DNA from: Oppiella nova
Lineage: Eukaryota; Arthropoda; Arachnida; Sarcoptiformes; Oppiidae
DNA length: 29,243 nt
Assembly (NCBI GenBank): GCA_905397405.1
Contig: CAJPVJ010000284.1
Span: 1 to 29,243, forward strand
Direction of reading: 5' to 3'
Below the pieces are notes generated by a model. The model saw only the letters and a program-made list of their open reading frames with translations, ran no database searches and had not been told where the DNA came from. Position numbers and translations under genes: made by a program. This document shows, piece after piece, positions 1 through 13,853 of this stretch; within the stretch, counting starts at the first letter, position 1; each line of letters begins with the position of its first letter.

Positions 1-98
1 TCTATTGCTATGACATGTTTCCCATGAATTCCTATGAGTTCTATCAGTTTGTATGTATCGCTGGCTCTAATTATTTCCTTATTATGAGTTTGTTTTAA
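1..98 (+). CDS. Gustatory receptor, last exon only (gene enters from the left)
   Basis: The frame starting at base 3 is open to a TAA at 96-98 and encodes about 31 residues: an aromatic start (YCYDMF), then N-S-Y-E-F-Y-Q-F, then a hydrophobic run ending SLF. The same pattern occurs at 22787-22900 (YCLDLF, NSYEFSQL, ending GLF), the last exon of the gustatory receptor there. In the gustatory receptor family the seventh membrane segment lies at the C-terminus and follows such an aromatic-rich stretch. These are seven-pass ligand-gated cation channels of chemosensory neurons. The rest of the gene lies outside the window, so the acceptor site and integrity cannot be judged. The call rests on similarity to the second copy in this window and on family style. 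Confidence 0.72.
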   Translation, partial: YCYDMFPMNSYEFYQFVCIAGSNYFLIMSLF

Positions 99-1678
99 AT
101 TATAACTAGATTATATTAGAGTACTTTTCAAACTAAACTCATGTAATTGCAAACTAAATAAAAATTTTAACATTTGTATTAAATATACTTTTGATTCTCT
201 AATTATTGTATATTGTATATTAAAGTTTCTTGATAAACAATTTGATTTGCAAAATATTTTTATACAGAACCACTATTTTTATTGTAATTAGTTATCTATG
301 TAATTAATTCTGTAGTGTTTTTCACTAATAATTTATCGCGATAACCACAAATGCTTAACAAATTGCAGTTTAATTATTTTTTAGCTATTGGTCTGGAAAT
401 TAATTTAATTGCCAATTGATTACCCCTAAGGGTTTGCCATCAGTTTCATATACTTGACTACAATTGGGGTCATTATTATTATTGCTATTATTTTTATTAT
501 TACTTGTATTGAGATACAAGTGTACAGTACATAATAGTAGTTAGACATTAATTGTGATTAGTGTTCATTACTTTCCTATTACTTTTTTTTGCTGCCCATT
601 AATGACATACACACACTTATACAGTACTTACCGTATATACAATGTATGAGACAATGAGTTTAATGATTAAGTTTTTTTTGTTGCCTTTTTGTCACAACTC
701 TTATATGAGACCATAAGACCAGTTAATGTCGACTCTACTGGCACTGGCATTAAGGGACAGACCTACTGTATTTGTCCATTTGCGATATAACTGTAAATAC
801 TCTGTAGTTGCTTACCACGTTACTATATTGTATACTTCAGTTTACTATCATATAAGTTACTATGCGTTTACCTGTATTGAGTAACTCATGGGATATTCAT
901 TAGGGTTTCAGTAAAACAAGAATATTCCGGATATTGTTTGCATTATTAGAATCTGAAATAATATACTGTAATGAATATGCTTGATATATTATATGTGCTT
1001 TTTTGGCTCGTTGTATAATAACGAGTTTATTGTTGTATACAGTAGTATATATAGTAAAGGTTTTGTATTATAATGGGTAGAAATATAGTATTTTAAGATA
1101 TTATAATTTTTATTTTTATAAACTTATATATTATTGCAATTTAAGATTTATATTTTCAACGCTATGTTATACTAATGAGATGTTGAGAAATAAAATAATA
1201 GTTTCTATAAATATCTAAAAACTTGAAGCTTTCAAGTATATTAAATAAATAATATATTACTTTATTGTGTAATGCAATTAAATCTATAGAAAAGGCAGTA
1301 ATTTCAACATAAATATTAATAAAATCCTGATTTCAATGACATTTTCGGTTGTGAAATAAGATCTCATTTATTATTTAAAGAAATATATATTTTTGCAAAA
1401 TATATAATATTTTATAATTAATTTTATCATACACATAGAAATATATATACAAGGAAGTTTGGGCAGACACCAAAAACGTTCAATGGTTAAGAAAATTAAC
1501 TTTTTTGTGTATAAATTTAAAAAACAAAATTGTGAACTGAATGGCAAACGAAATGCTAAATCATTTATATTTTATTTTTTATTTTTGTTATATATTTTTT
1601 GTGATGTCAACGGGAAAAGCAATTCATTACATCTGTGGCCATAAAATGGATTTTAATGCCTAACACAATTGTAGGGCT

Positions 1679-1724
1679 GAGAGAGTGAGTGAGTGAGTGA
1701 GAGAGAGAGAGAGAGAGAGAGAGA
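1679..1724. repeat. GA microsatellite with GAGT interruptions
   Basis: A purine tract of GA dinucleotides, interrupted near its left end by several GAGT units and then pure GA for about 26 nt. It is a simple sequence repeat in noncoding DNA. Confidence 0.95.
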
Positions 1725-4700
1725 ATTGATTGTACTTTTATAATAAATAAATTGCTACACAATTGCCACACAAACTACCATTAATTTGATAAAATACCTA
1801 GAAATATATGTTACAAGCAAATTGTTTATTTTGTCTAGGCAAACAAACAAAAACTATTATATTAAACTTTTTTATTTCAATTAATGTTAATTTAGAAATA
1901 ATTATTTATTGATTCTCAATCTATTATTATATTAAATGGCAAAAGGACTTTTTGAGCTTTTTACACACTCTATGGTTAGTTTAACCATTTTTATACCAGT
2001 GTTACACAAAGTTATTTAATTGGATACTTAATATTTATAAATTATAATCCTTTTTATAAACACTCATTTATAGCCCTTTTATTCTGGTATTTACAGCTGT
2101 TTTTAGATATTCTGTTATTGTAGTATTGAACTTAAAATTAGACTTAAAACTATACAAACATTTCTGACAATATTTCATATATATTATCTATATTATTGAT
2201 ATTGATATAATATTGGTATAATATATTATATTATACACTCATATTTTATATGAAATAGATTATTGCAGTCTTGAAAGATATTGTGAATAATAAATATGTT
2301 ATCATATGAATTGTCCAAACAGTATATGTGTTTAATATTTAATAAGACCTGGACAATAATTATTGTCTACTATATGCCATACTTCAAACCAGTATAATAA
2401 ATTAATATGAATATAATTGATTTGAATAATTTAGAGAATATTCTTGATAAATGCATTTTCATTACATTAAATAAAGTGTACTGAATAGTAGAATATTCTA
2501 TAATTAAATTACAGTATTTATATTAATATATTAATATAATGTTATCAGCATTAATAGCAATTTACCAAATTATTAATATTAGATAGATTACAATATCATC
2601 GTATGGCTATATTATGCTATAAATAGTTTTCCGTCATCTATTGTATTCAGTTATTGTTGTTTTTGTTTATATGCATTATAAAATACTTTTGTCATTTAAA
2701 TTATGCTAAAATGTACATGCAATTAAATTTTGTAAATTTCAAACAATTCATGTCACATAAATTTGTGTCATTTGTCTAAAAAGTATTATTTTTATGCATA
2801 AAAATATACAAAAACAATACTTAATGCTACTATCATATGATTTAATTATGAATAGTGTATACAAAAGCCTTTGTAATATCATATAACTTATATGTTTATT
2901 TTCATTATTCTCTGTATTTGACACACAATTCTGTACTCATTGTCTGAATCGAGAATATTCTGTATTTAATGAAAAAAGTCATTTTTGCTTAGACATGTAG
3001 TTTTTAATGGGATTACAAAATGCTATTAATAGTGATATTAATTTAATAATCATTACATTATATATTTTTTTAACGAAACAGCCTTTTGTTATTTTATTAG
3101 TATTAAGTTTAATGAATTGTGAATATGGGTTGCTATCAAATAATGATATTATAGTTTTTTTAATCAATTGACAAATATAATAATGTATAATAAGTGTAAT
3201 CAAGTGTACTTTCTTAAAAAGATAAAATATCATTTTAGTTTAATAATTTTATTGATTATTATTATCATGATTTTAATATCCTAGTCGATACTTATTTATC
3301 AATATATTTACCTATTACATTGACAAGTAGTATATAATTTTTGCACAAATCTACACTATATTAATTAATAAATATTTATACTACATGATTTATAAATAGC
3401 AATCTATAATTATTTCATTTTGATTAACACCAATTAAAAATAAGTGTATAATACAAATAATATTAAATACAATACTATACTTAACATTTTGTTAGTTAAA
3501 CATAATTCATACAAAATTAAGAGCAAATTCTTGTTCAAACATTTGGTTTAATATGAATTTTGTGCGAAAAACACTTTAATAGAAAAAGAAAGAAAAACTA
3601 TAAATTGAAAACTCAATTCGTTTGACACCAAAAAAAACTGTAATCTCTATTTCAATTGAATGAACAGTATTTTCGTTGCGAAATATATTTCTCTTATATA
3701 TTATATATATATTTCACAGTAAATACACATTTAAACCCCTATTTTAAAACTCAACACTGAATTTAACACTTAAATAGTATTACAGAATAAAAGCGATTCC
3801 GAAATGAATTGAACTCTCAATTCGAGAATTGGGTTTAAATTCTCTACAAAAAAGACTATTATTTACAGAATATTCTGTGCCTTTTCGTTCATTAACTCGT
3901 TTTTCATGTAATACAGTACTTATGCCTTTCAGCAGTTGATGTAAAGTAAGAAAATATTTTTTTAAATTTTTTTTATTCACTTTAAAGTTTATATTATATT
4001 TTCTATCACTGCGTATATGATATTATTTGTGAATGACAAAAGTATTTGATATGATTGTAATGACTGTCAGAATAATTTAAAAGCACCTTTTAATTCTGCT
4101 TTTATTAATCCTCAATGAGTATAATAAGATATTTGACATGATTGAAAGGTATTATTTGAATTTCTCACCCATAGTTGCATATTTATATTAGTTTTTGTTT
4201 TAGCGATAATTTGGTCTAATATTAGATTTCATTGGAAAAACAAATTCCCAAAAGTATATCATATGTGTATTAATCGGAATATTCTGGTTATAACTAACGT
4301 TATATGTCTGATGTTCACTGCAATTTGAGCTTATATGCACTCAAAGTTTATATACCTAAATTATTTATTAACATGTTAATTAAATATATTTTAAATAGTT
4401 TATTATTTATATGTGTATATATGTAATAACAGAATATTGACAAATAATTAAAAATTTAAAGCACTTATATTGATATTGAATTTATAAACACTAGCAAAAT
4501 AAGTATATATTTTAGTATTATATTGAAAATAGTCTATAGTATAATGAAAATAGAATTTAGTATGTCATAAAAAGTGTAATTATTTATGATTTTGTTTTTG
4601 AAAATAATTACCGATTCTGTCAGCACTTAATCAAAAGTACTTTCAAAAACAATACACAACTCTATTGTATGCCATTATAACGTTGAATCCTATCATTAAT

Positions 4701-7070
4701 CAATACATTATTTTGTTTTCAAAATATTTTCTTAAAAATATATATAACCTTATAATACCGTACGTTATGGAAAATGATTTATAAGTTATTGAGTTTATAC
4801 TGTAATCACTATATTTTTTTATTATGTATATAAAATATAATTTATTTCTATAAAATATATTAGCTTTCACATAAATTATATACAGTACTATTAAATATTT
4901 ACAAAATATATGAAAGAATAAAAATAATCAATGATTTATATTTTGACTAAAAATATGAAATGATTTACACATTTACTAACAGTTATGTATAATATCTTTA
5001 TTTATAAAAAAAATTAATTAAAATATTGATAATTAATGGGTGGGTTTATATAGAAAAAGTCAATTAAGATTCAATTATGATCTAGATCCTTAATCATATA
5101 GTTGGCAAATTAATACATTTTTTATATACATCCTACATATATAGCTATGCTTTCAAAATATGTATTTTTATGAATAATCGTAGACTTATTATACAAATTA
5201 TACACAAACACACAATTAATATACATGTATAACAAAATAATATAGTCTAAAATTGTGACTAGCATTTAATATTCACAAAAATGTAATTACGAAAGTTTTG
5301 TTACAAAAATACAAAACAACACATTATTATGTAATTTTTGCAAACTCTTAATGGTTTTGTGATTAATTAAGTTTTTTTGTAAATAATATTTTTATAATGA
5401 AAACGCGTAGCTCATTATTAATATTATATAAACTTTTATTAATAGCGCATATTAAATCTAATTATTATATTGATTCAACGTAATTGTGGTTATAGTATGT
5501 TTAGTTATACAATATATTTTGTGATTTTATTTTTGGTTTTAATTTTATAAATGTAGTTTTATTTTTGTTTTAAAAATTATTTATTAAACAATATTAACAA
5601 ATATTCTCTAGGTTTGGTATAACATTAAAAAACATTTCACTTATTAAATAAAAAAATTTATTTATATTTATATATAAGTATAACATTAATATTTTACTAT
5701 CCTTTTATTATAATTAATAATTATAAATAAGTAAATATTAAGTGCTTTAACATTAAACACTAGATAAATATTCAATAAATTATGCTTGCCTAATATCAAT
5801 ATAAAATAATTAGTATATACGGTAATATATTATGTTTAATAATTTTAAATAATGTAACTTTAAACAAAATATTGTTTTATTAAAAGTATTTCTAAGATCT
5901 GTTCACATATTTACATTTTATAAATAATATTTTAGATATCAAATCAACATAATTATATCAAAACTAGTCTAATATATTCACCACTTGATTACATGAATCC
6001 ACAAAAATAATAGCAAAATGCAAACAATATTTCAATGAACTCAATGTGTGTCTTATTTTATTATATTATTTTGCCACAAAAATATAACACAAATCTATTT
6101 TAATTCATGTTTTCAACAATTCTTAGAAAATTGACAAAAATATTGTTTATAATAAATAAATGAGATGCCAAATAACAATAAAAATAAACTACTTGTTTAT
6201 AATTAGACATCAGGGAGCTTTATAAATAATATAATATCATTTAATAAAGTGCATTGTCAATCTATGTGTGCTCAATTACCATGGTATAAGTACCTAAAAT
6301 AAGTTTACTTTAAAATTTTCCATAATAAAACTTGAATGCAAATATAAAAAGTGTACTGGTACATAAAAAATTCACTGAAACTCATGTATATTTTTATAAC
6401 TGGTATTAACTGGTAATATATGCCATTATTTGGGTAATGGTTGCTCATTGGGAAAAAGCACATATCCCTGGGCTTTAAATCGTTGTACATGTCTTTCCCC
6501 CCTCCCTGTGCACTAGACATACAATCCACTCGTTTTTCACATTTTATTTATTATACTATTTTCTTATATATATATATAAACACACAAACCGTTTGTAATA
6601 TAAATAAGTATTGATTTTATTTCGTAATAATTTTTTTAGTGAACTAAACTTTTTTGGTGACATTTGATTTGATTGAATCAGGGAATATATTTATTTTTAG
6701 CAATTCACTGTAAAATTATATATATACAACATATAAATGTATATAAATCTTTTAAAACAATTTATGCTTGAAGTTTTAAAGCACCGGCATTTAAGGCACC
6801 ATATATGGGGCTATTTTGCTACTGTAGTAATCACGCGATCCGAGGGATTATTATCGGAATTAATTCACATTTTGTTTTATATTTAGTTTGAAATTATTTG
6901 TTATTTTTAGATTTTAAAATAGATTTTCAATGAAATTTATATACTTATTGTGTTTCACAAAAAGCTAATATAAAATCCAATATAAACTCGAGAATATTCT
7001 GTTCAACTAGATTTATACTGTACAACGAATTCAATACATTTATATTTATGTAAAAATATTTATATATTAC

Positions 7071-7470
7071 ATTTATATTTACAATGTTCACAAGTGTTTA
7101 CAATATTTCTAAGAAAAACTGTGTTTTTTGTATATATTGATATTTGTGTATAATTTTTAAAAATACTTTGCAATCCTTACATAAGTTGTAATTGTAATGT
7201 GCAAGGTATTTTAAAAATTGTCTGAAAATATTCTTTCATGACTCAAGTGCTTACAGAATATTCTCATAAATTAATTTATAATTATAATTACATTTATATT
7301 CGCAATATTTACAAGTGTTTACAATATTTCTAAGAAAAACTATTTTTTTTGAATTTAAATTATTTGTGTATACAATACAATATACTTTGAAATCCTTACA
7401 TAATTTGTAAAGTACTTAAAACATTGTCTGAGAATTATTCTCATAAGACTGTAAAGAATATTCTTTTATG
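7071..7470 (+). repeat. Diverged tandem duplication, period about 215 nt
   Basis: Two consecutive units share ordered blocks: acatttatattt, then acaagtgtttacaatatttc with taagaaaaact following, then a block around aatccttacata, then a block around aaattgtctga or acattgtctgag. The first runs from about 7071 and the second from about 7288. A GAATATTC palindrome follows each (7256, 7456). The units differ by many substitutions and small indels, so the duplication is old. Nothing suggests coding. Confidence 0.75.
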
Positions 7471-8400
7471 TTTCAAGTATTTCCCGAATATTTCTTAGTC
7501 TATACAATATAAATATAATTATTTTACAGTATACTGTATTTTACTCACACATTCTTATATTAAATTATTATTTATTTAACATTAAAAAAATAATATTTTA
7601 AAAGTTCAGATATTGTGTGTGGGATACACAAAGAGCTTTTCATCAAATTATGTATTATATGTATATTATATACTGTATAATATATAAGAATAGTTTCAAA
7701 TTAAGTAAAATTATTTGAAAAGCAAATTTAAATTATAAATTATATACAGTATATTAAACTTCAACATAATATAATTAAGTTTAAATCTAATTGGTATAAT
7801 TAAGTATGTCGTAGCTTTAATAATTAATATTTAACGATAACAATCTATGCTACTTAATTTTAGTTAAATATTTAGATATTACTTTATAGATTATTAAATT
7901 GTTACTTCATCGAGTTATCCCACGTATTACCCATTAGGATATATTTGCTATCATTAATACCAGTAATTGTGTAAACAACACCTACTATAATTTTTAAGGA
8001 TTACAGATTCCGAATAGCCTAACTTATCTGGATTATAGACATTTTTACTGTAAGTTACTATTAATAAAGTAGCAATTGGATAAAGGTTTTCCTTAACATT
8101 ATATGAGACATGTATAAATATACTAAAACCACACTAAATAATTACTAACTTAATAAATGTGCTACGTGAATGTATAAATTAATTTTAAAAAGTTTCAAAT
8201 ATTCAAATATTCTATTAAAATATTCAAAAATTTTAATTATTTATTAAAGGAATCTTGAAAATGTTAGCATATTTTTGTGAATATATTTGCATTTTATAAG
8301 TGAGGGTAAAATATAAGGTTATTAATTTAATACGAATAACTCGCTAAAAATTTATCTTACATTACTTGGAAACGACTATCATTTCTATACAGAATATTCT

Positions 8401-8600
8401 GTGGGATTAGGAACAGACTGATAATACGATTGGGGGGAAAGGGATGGTATGGTATGGTATGGGCACTGAGTGGCAATGATAGACACATGCGCTGCCATTG
8501 AATTCACAGTATATATGTGTCTCGCAGTCACCTTCTGGTCGACTAAACACTAAGGAATATTCTGCACACAGAATCTCATACATAATAACCGCACACAACA
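8401..8600 (+). promoter_or_regulatory. GC-richer island, candidate promoter or 5' UTR of the GPCR
   Basis: This stretch is visibly less AT-rich than its surroundings. It contains a short ggtat tandem (about 8445-8460) and is bounded by two GAATATTC palindromes at 8392 and 8555. No exon frame is convincing in it. The next gene downstream is the GPCR starting at 9174, so a transcription start or untranslated exon is a reasonable guess. No TATA box or splice donor was fixed. Confidence 0.25.
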
Positions 8601-8772
8601 TACGATACGATATACTCTATTAACTTATATTCTGTGAAACAATACGAAAATCTTTTTAAAAAAAGTTTCCAGTTTTGTATTCAACAACGAATTCATTTGA
8701 AACTATTGTTTTAAAATTGTTATATATTGTGGTTAAATTGTTAATATAATGTGTGCTGGTTGTATAGTTTGT

Positions 8773-8794
8773 ACACTATTTGTACAAATAGTGT
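8773..8794. repeat. Perfect 22-nt palindrome
   Basis: The 22 bases form an exact palindrome centred on the gtac at 8782-8785, with half-site acactatttgt. It lies about 380 nt upstream of the GPCR start codon. It could be a dimeric transcription-factor site or a chance palindrome; the sequence alone does not decide. Confidence 0.6.
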
Positions 8795-9173
8795 GTATGG
8801 GTGATTAAATTACTTTGTGCTCATAATAAAAGTGTACATTAACTAATCTAATTTGTGTTAACTAGTTAATTAAATAATCAGTGATTTGATAATAGAAATG
8901 GTATCTATAATACATCATATTGTATATATACGTCTATAATAGATTTTTAAATAATCAGAATAAGTTTTACATATATTCCCTAAAATAAAAATTCAATAAA
9001 AAATAATAATTCATCATAGTAATTAAAATTATTAACTATTTTGTTACACAGTACTGGTACATAATTATCTTGACAAGTTGATTAAAAACTGTTTACTACT
9101 ACTTTTAATTAAACATCATAATATAAAATATATTATTTAACTCTACTTTGATTAAAAAAGTATTTACCAAAAA

Positions 9174-11172
9174 ATGTCGGCAATATTTGTGCAAAACTTA
9201 ACCCAAATCGAGGACGACATGGACTTCCCGGTGGCCACACCTAACGACACCGACCACCACTACAACCAGACAAACGCCGAATACATGAATGAATTGCTGA
9301 AACTATTGCGGGAAAGGCATAAACAGCCGCTCAGTACGGAGGACCTCACGCGCAACATAATCATCATAGCGTGCTATACCCTGATCATTGTGGTCAGTCT
9401 GTGCGGCAACCTATTGGTGGTCAAAGTGATTGCGTTTGGCAAACGAAAAATGCTGACCACAACCAACATACTGATCGCATCCCTGGCCTTTTCCGACATT
9501 GTTATGACCGCGTTCAACATACCGTTCAACGTGGCCAGGCTACTTTTAGAGTCGTGGCCATTCGGCTCGTTCCTGTGCGTGTCGGTGCCCTTCGTACAGG
9601 TGACCTGCGTGTACGTCAGCACCTTTACCATGACGGTCATCGCGTTTTACAGGTGGTGGACGCTCAGCCATACGACTACCTCCAAGTCGTTAACCTACTT
9701 ACAACTCACTATCATTATCACCTGCGTATGGCTATTAGCCGGGCTATTCTCGATACCACACTCCGTGTTCAATAAAACAATAGTCATACCGACCATCAAA
9801 GGGCTGACCCGGTGTCACGTCGTGCACCCGACGGTGCCCTTTGATTTGCCCCTATGGCTGTCCATCGAGGCGTTCGCCACCCAGTACTTCGTGCCGCTGT
9901 CCGTAACCCTCTGGCTGTACATACAGATCGGCATAATAGTGGCCAAACAGGGTATGCTGGCCGGCCAGTTAAACGACGACAGGCGGCGCCACCAGTCGGA
10001 CGCCCGTAAGCGGCGTATAGTAATGCTGGCGCTGGTGGTGACCGCCTTCGCTATATGTTGGCTGCCGTTGAATATGTATCACCTGCTGTGCGACTTTGGA
10101 CTGACCAGGCGCAATTTTAAGGTGTTTATACTGTGCCACTGGTTCGCCATGTCCTCCGTGTGGTCAGTATTTTTGGCAATTGTTTTCGTGTTTTGTGTGT
10201 GATTTTTGATATGATTTGCGATTTTTGTGTGTATTTTATTTGGGTTATAAGTCTTTGTGGTGTCTGTCAGTTATGTATGAGTAGTGATATAAGTTAGTAG
10301 TTAATAGTGTGTAAAGCCGTAGGGATAGGGTAGTTTAATTTATTGACTCCTAGTATAGATTATGTCATAATACTGTTTATAAATATATATATAATATTGT
10401 TATATAATACACTATCTAATAGTGCCATACGCTCGTACAATAGGTGTTAATTTCCGATTCACACGTAGAAATCAATAACCTATTGATTTGTTTTATAAAT
10501 AACTTGATATGAGATTAAATATAGTTTGAATCCTTCGTGTGTATTAAAATGTCATTTTCATGTTCACCCACTTTTGAAGTACTTTTTATAAATATAAGTT
10601 TGATGTATACAGTAGAAACACAATTGATTGATAAGTAACAAGGCAACTTAATTAGAAACTTCTTGATTTATAAAATTTACATGAAACTTCACAAACAAAA
10701 TTACGGTAATTGTGAAATAATATTTACAAAATTATGATTATTTTATGATTTAATTAGTAAATCTAACATATTTACTAATTTTACTACTTTTATACAATTA
10801 CTAGTGTATAATTTATAAATAGTTTATATTTAGGTATATATTTATATTTTATCAACAATTTAATATCTATTTAGTATATTCACACAGAATATTCTGTACA
10901 ATAATCTCTATGTATATCTTTCACAATACAGTTACAACCCATTCATATACTGCTATCTGAACCAGAATTTCAAAAACGCTGCCAAAAAGTGCTACCAATT
11001 CATGTCGTGCCAACTGCCGGCGCCGGGATATACACTCAACAACATGGGTGCGACAGTGGCCGAGGAGCCCACGAATACCACTAATGTGAACAACATTGAG
11101 ATGAGAGATATGACCAAAGAGGACGTCGACTCCGATGATAACGACTCAGATGGCGACCGGGAATCCGATTAA
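9174..11172 (+). CDS. Rhodopsin-family peptide GPCR, NPY/GPR83-like; join(9174..10162,10932..11172)
   Basis: Two exons (989 and 241 nt) give 409 residues. The first frame alone would run to a stop at 10200. A donor (gtcagt) at 10163 and an acceptor (acag) ending at 10931 instead join SSV to C-Y-N-P-F-I-Y, which supplies the family's NPxxY motif, so the intron (769 nt) is well supported. Visible signatures: N-glycosylation sites at N8, N24 and N31; TM1 G78-N79; TM2 D108; TM3 disulfide C135; R160 at the DRY position; CWLP in TM6; HWFAMSS before TM7. The C-terminal tail is acidic and polar. The TM3 motif is Y159-R160-W161 rather than D-R-Y. The WFAMSS to NPFIY stretch resembles invertebrate neuropeptide Y/F and GPR83-type receptors, which couple peptide binding to G proteins at the neuronal plasma membrane. 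The ligand is unknown. The gene is GC-richer than its flanks and appears intact. Confidence 0.9.
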
Positions 11173-11597
11173 CAAACACAAAGACTATTGAGTATTACGT
11201 TTGACATGTAGTGCCGACTAATGTATGGGTGTTTCGTATTGAGATGTTGTGTGTGTTTTTCAATGATTCAATTATTTAAGCTAAACATTATTGATGTTAT
11301 GGTTTAATACCTCGACATTAATATTTATTTGTATTTACCATGAACAGTATGATGATAGAGTATTTGATATAAATTATTTTACATTTAGGGATTATGGTGA
11401 ATTGATATATACAGTACAGTATATTACATTTTGTTTTATATGTAAAGTTAAATGTATGTCATTTTAATGATATGTATGAAATATATACTGCTTACAGAAT
11501 ATATTCTTGGTAATATGTATAATATTCATGAGTTTTAATGCTATCATTTGTTTTCCGTATTTAATCTCTAGTAAAGATTTTTCTTTATTTAATTTAA

Positions 11598-11600
<3 letters not shown>
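11173..11600. other. AT-rich intergenic DNA after the GPCR
   Basis: This stretch probably contains the GPCR 3' UTR. I see no coding frame and no clear AATAAA close to the stop codon. Confidence 0.5.

Positions 11601-11632
<32 letters not shown>
11601..11632. repeat. (CT)16 microsatellite
   Basis: 32 nt of uninterrupted CT. On the minus strand it produces an Arg-Glu run in a spurious open frame. It sits directly before the first copy of the block that recurs in the tandem array downstream. Confidence 0.97.
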
Positions 11633-11633
<1 letters not shown>

Positions 11634-13496
11634 ATTCATGTCTCATTTTTGTGTCAAAATATTTTTATTGACAGAATTTATAAATATTTTATTACATAGC
11701 ACACATGGTATTTTGTTTTTACAAAACATTAATTAAATTTCTCTCCTTATAGCAAACATATGTCAGAAAAATAGCAAAATTGTTTAATGAGAATTTTAAT
11801 TTAAGCCAAAAACTGCACTTTATTTTTGAACATTAAATTCTATACAAATCCCTGCAAATACTTTATACTTCATACCCTTTTTATTGAAATTAATTACAGT
11901 TTGCATTCATTAATTCAATTAACAGATTATATTTTATCTTTTTTATGGTTATTAATAGTTGGCGTAATAATATTATTGTTATTATTTTGTTATTTTGTTT
12001 ATTAACTATTAAAAAGTTTATTAAATTTTAAAATATTTTATTCTGTCTAAATAAGATTATATCTTTATAAATGTATAAATAAATATTTTTTAGTATAATA
12101 ATATTATTATATTGATATATTATTATAGACAACATAGTTTACTGTACTAATATATTGAATGAATTTAATAACTTATTATTAGTTTATAAAAATATTTTCT
12201 GTTTCATTATCCAATCATGTATACAAATTTTAATAATAGTTTTTTGTTTAATACAGTATTTTCGATATTTTTGTCAAATAAACAATAAATTGTTTGATTG
12301 ATTTGTTTTATATTTGCTGCTGAAATGTTTTGTCGTTTTTATTTACAGTAAGTTAATACGACAATAGAAATTCATGTCTCATTTTTGTGTCAAAATATTT
12401 TTATTGACAGAATTTATAAATATTTTATTACATAGCACACATGGTATTTTGTTTTTACAAAACATTAATTAAATTTCTCAATAAAGATCAATAATATACA
12501 TGTATATACAGATTAATGTACTGAATATTGTATTTTTCTTATATTTTATTAAATATCTTAAAACATAATTTGGGGAAAGCATATTTATATATAGTTTATA
12601 TTTATTTATAATATTTTTAAATTTAAAAATGTTATACAGTAGTAAATAATCTTTAATCTTAGATGTTGTAATTTTTTGGTTTACGTGTGAAAATATTTTT
12701 TGAATTAAATTATTTTTTGTTTGCTTTTCATTTCGTAATTATTATCATTTGTTTATTAACTATTAAAAAGTTTATTAAATTTTAAAATATTTTATTCTGT
12801 CTAAATAAGATTATATCTTTATAAATGTATAAATAAATATTTTTTAGTATAATAATATTATTATATTGATATATTATTATAGACAACATAGTTTACTGTA
12901 CTAATATATTGAATGAATTTAATAACTTATTATTAGTTTATAAAAATATTTTCTGTTTCATTATCCAATCATGTATACAAATTTTAATAATAGTTTTTGT
13001 TTAATACAGTATTTTCGATATTTTTGTCAAATAAACAATAAATGTTTGATTGATTTGTTTTATATTTGCTGCTGAAATGTTTTGTCGTTTTATTTATAGT
13101 AAGCTAATACGACAATAAAATTCATGTCTCATTTTTGTGTCAAAATATTTTTATTGACAGAATTTATAAATATTTTATTACATAGCACACATGGTATTTT
13201 GTTTTTACAAAACATTAATTAAATTTCTCTATAAAGATCAATAATATACATGTATATACAAAATAATGTACTGAATATTGTATTTTTCATATATTTTATT
13301 AAATATCTTAAAACATAATTTGGGGAAAGCATGCTTATATATAGTTTATATTTATTTATAATATTTTTTAATTTAAAAATGTTATACAGTAGTAAATAAT
13401 CTTTAATCTTAGATGTTGTAATTTTTTGGTTTACGTGTGAAAATATTTTTTGAATTAAATTATTTTTTGTTTGCTTTTCATTTCGTAATTATTATC
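11633..13496 (+). repeat. AT-rich tandem array, unit about 750 nt
   Basis: Unit 1 (11994 to about 12747) and unit 2 (12748 to 13496) are nearly identical at a period of 754 nt. A 111-nt part of the unit (beginning aattcatgtctc) also occurs alone at 11633-11743, just before unit 1. A third, partial unit starts right after the N at 15752 and runs to 16327, corresponding to 12921-13496. No open frame or transposon ends are visible, so satellite-like or segmental tandem duplication is the best description. Such repeats are where short-read contigs end, which matters for the join at 15751. Confidence 0.88.
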
Positions 13497-13853
13497 CTAA
13501 AGTTTTGACAGGTTTGAAATACTTTAATAAATCTACCAAGCATAAATATTAAACTACTGTATAAGGATTATTATTGTGCAATAAACTAAGTATGTCCAAA
13601 TATACAGTATATTACATTATACATACTAGAATACATTAAAAATTAAATACTTTAGCATTAATTAAGTTATAATTATTAACACGGTAATTGTAAAGTGAAT
13701 AATTATATAGTAATTTCTATATAGCTTACAAAGTAAATTACAATTTCAATAATCATAGTACAAGTAATAGTTTAGCTACAACTACAACGTCTCTCTTATT
13801 AATGGATTTATTAGAAAATTTTAGAAAATTTTCAAATAACACAATAAAAAGAT

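Larger units (their letters stand above)
99..9173. other. About 9 kb AT-rich DNA without a supportable gene
   Basis: All open frames here are short (under 90 codons), low in complexity and rich in Lys, Asn, Ile and Phe, as expected by chance in this base composition. None shows a domain, a splice-linked partner or the GC rise seen in every real exon of the window. The stretch holds a GA microsatellite, a diverged tandem repeat, a 22-nt palindrome, many copies of the palindrome GAATATTC and a short GC-richer island at 8401-8600. It may include 5' untranslated exons or introns of the GPCR. Confidence 0.6.

Noticed and set aside
1459-1644. Small 61-codon frame at the left, Lys/Phe rich
   Set aside because: Low complexity, no domain, no GC rise, no splice partners; expected by chance in this composition.
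6305-6529. 74-codon minus-strand frame
   Set aside because: No recognised motif, isolated in AT-rich DNA, ends in a low-complexity tail.
9371-9775. 134-codon plus frame and 88-codon minus frame inside the GPCR exon
   Set aside because: Shadows of the GPCR, which has the full family signature in its own frame.
10163-10202. GPCR ending at the in-frame stop at 10200
   Set aside because: It would lack TM7. The donor at 10163 and acceptor at 10931 restore NPFIY and a normal tail in phase.
11464-11646. Minus-strand frame with an Arg-Glu repeat
   Set aside because: The repeat is the translation of the (CT)16 microsatellite.
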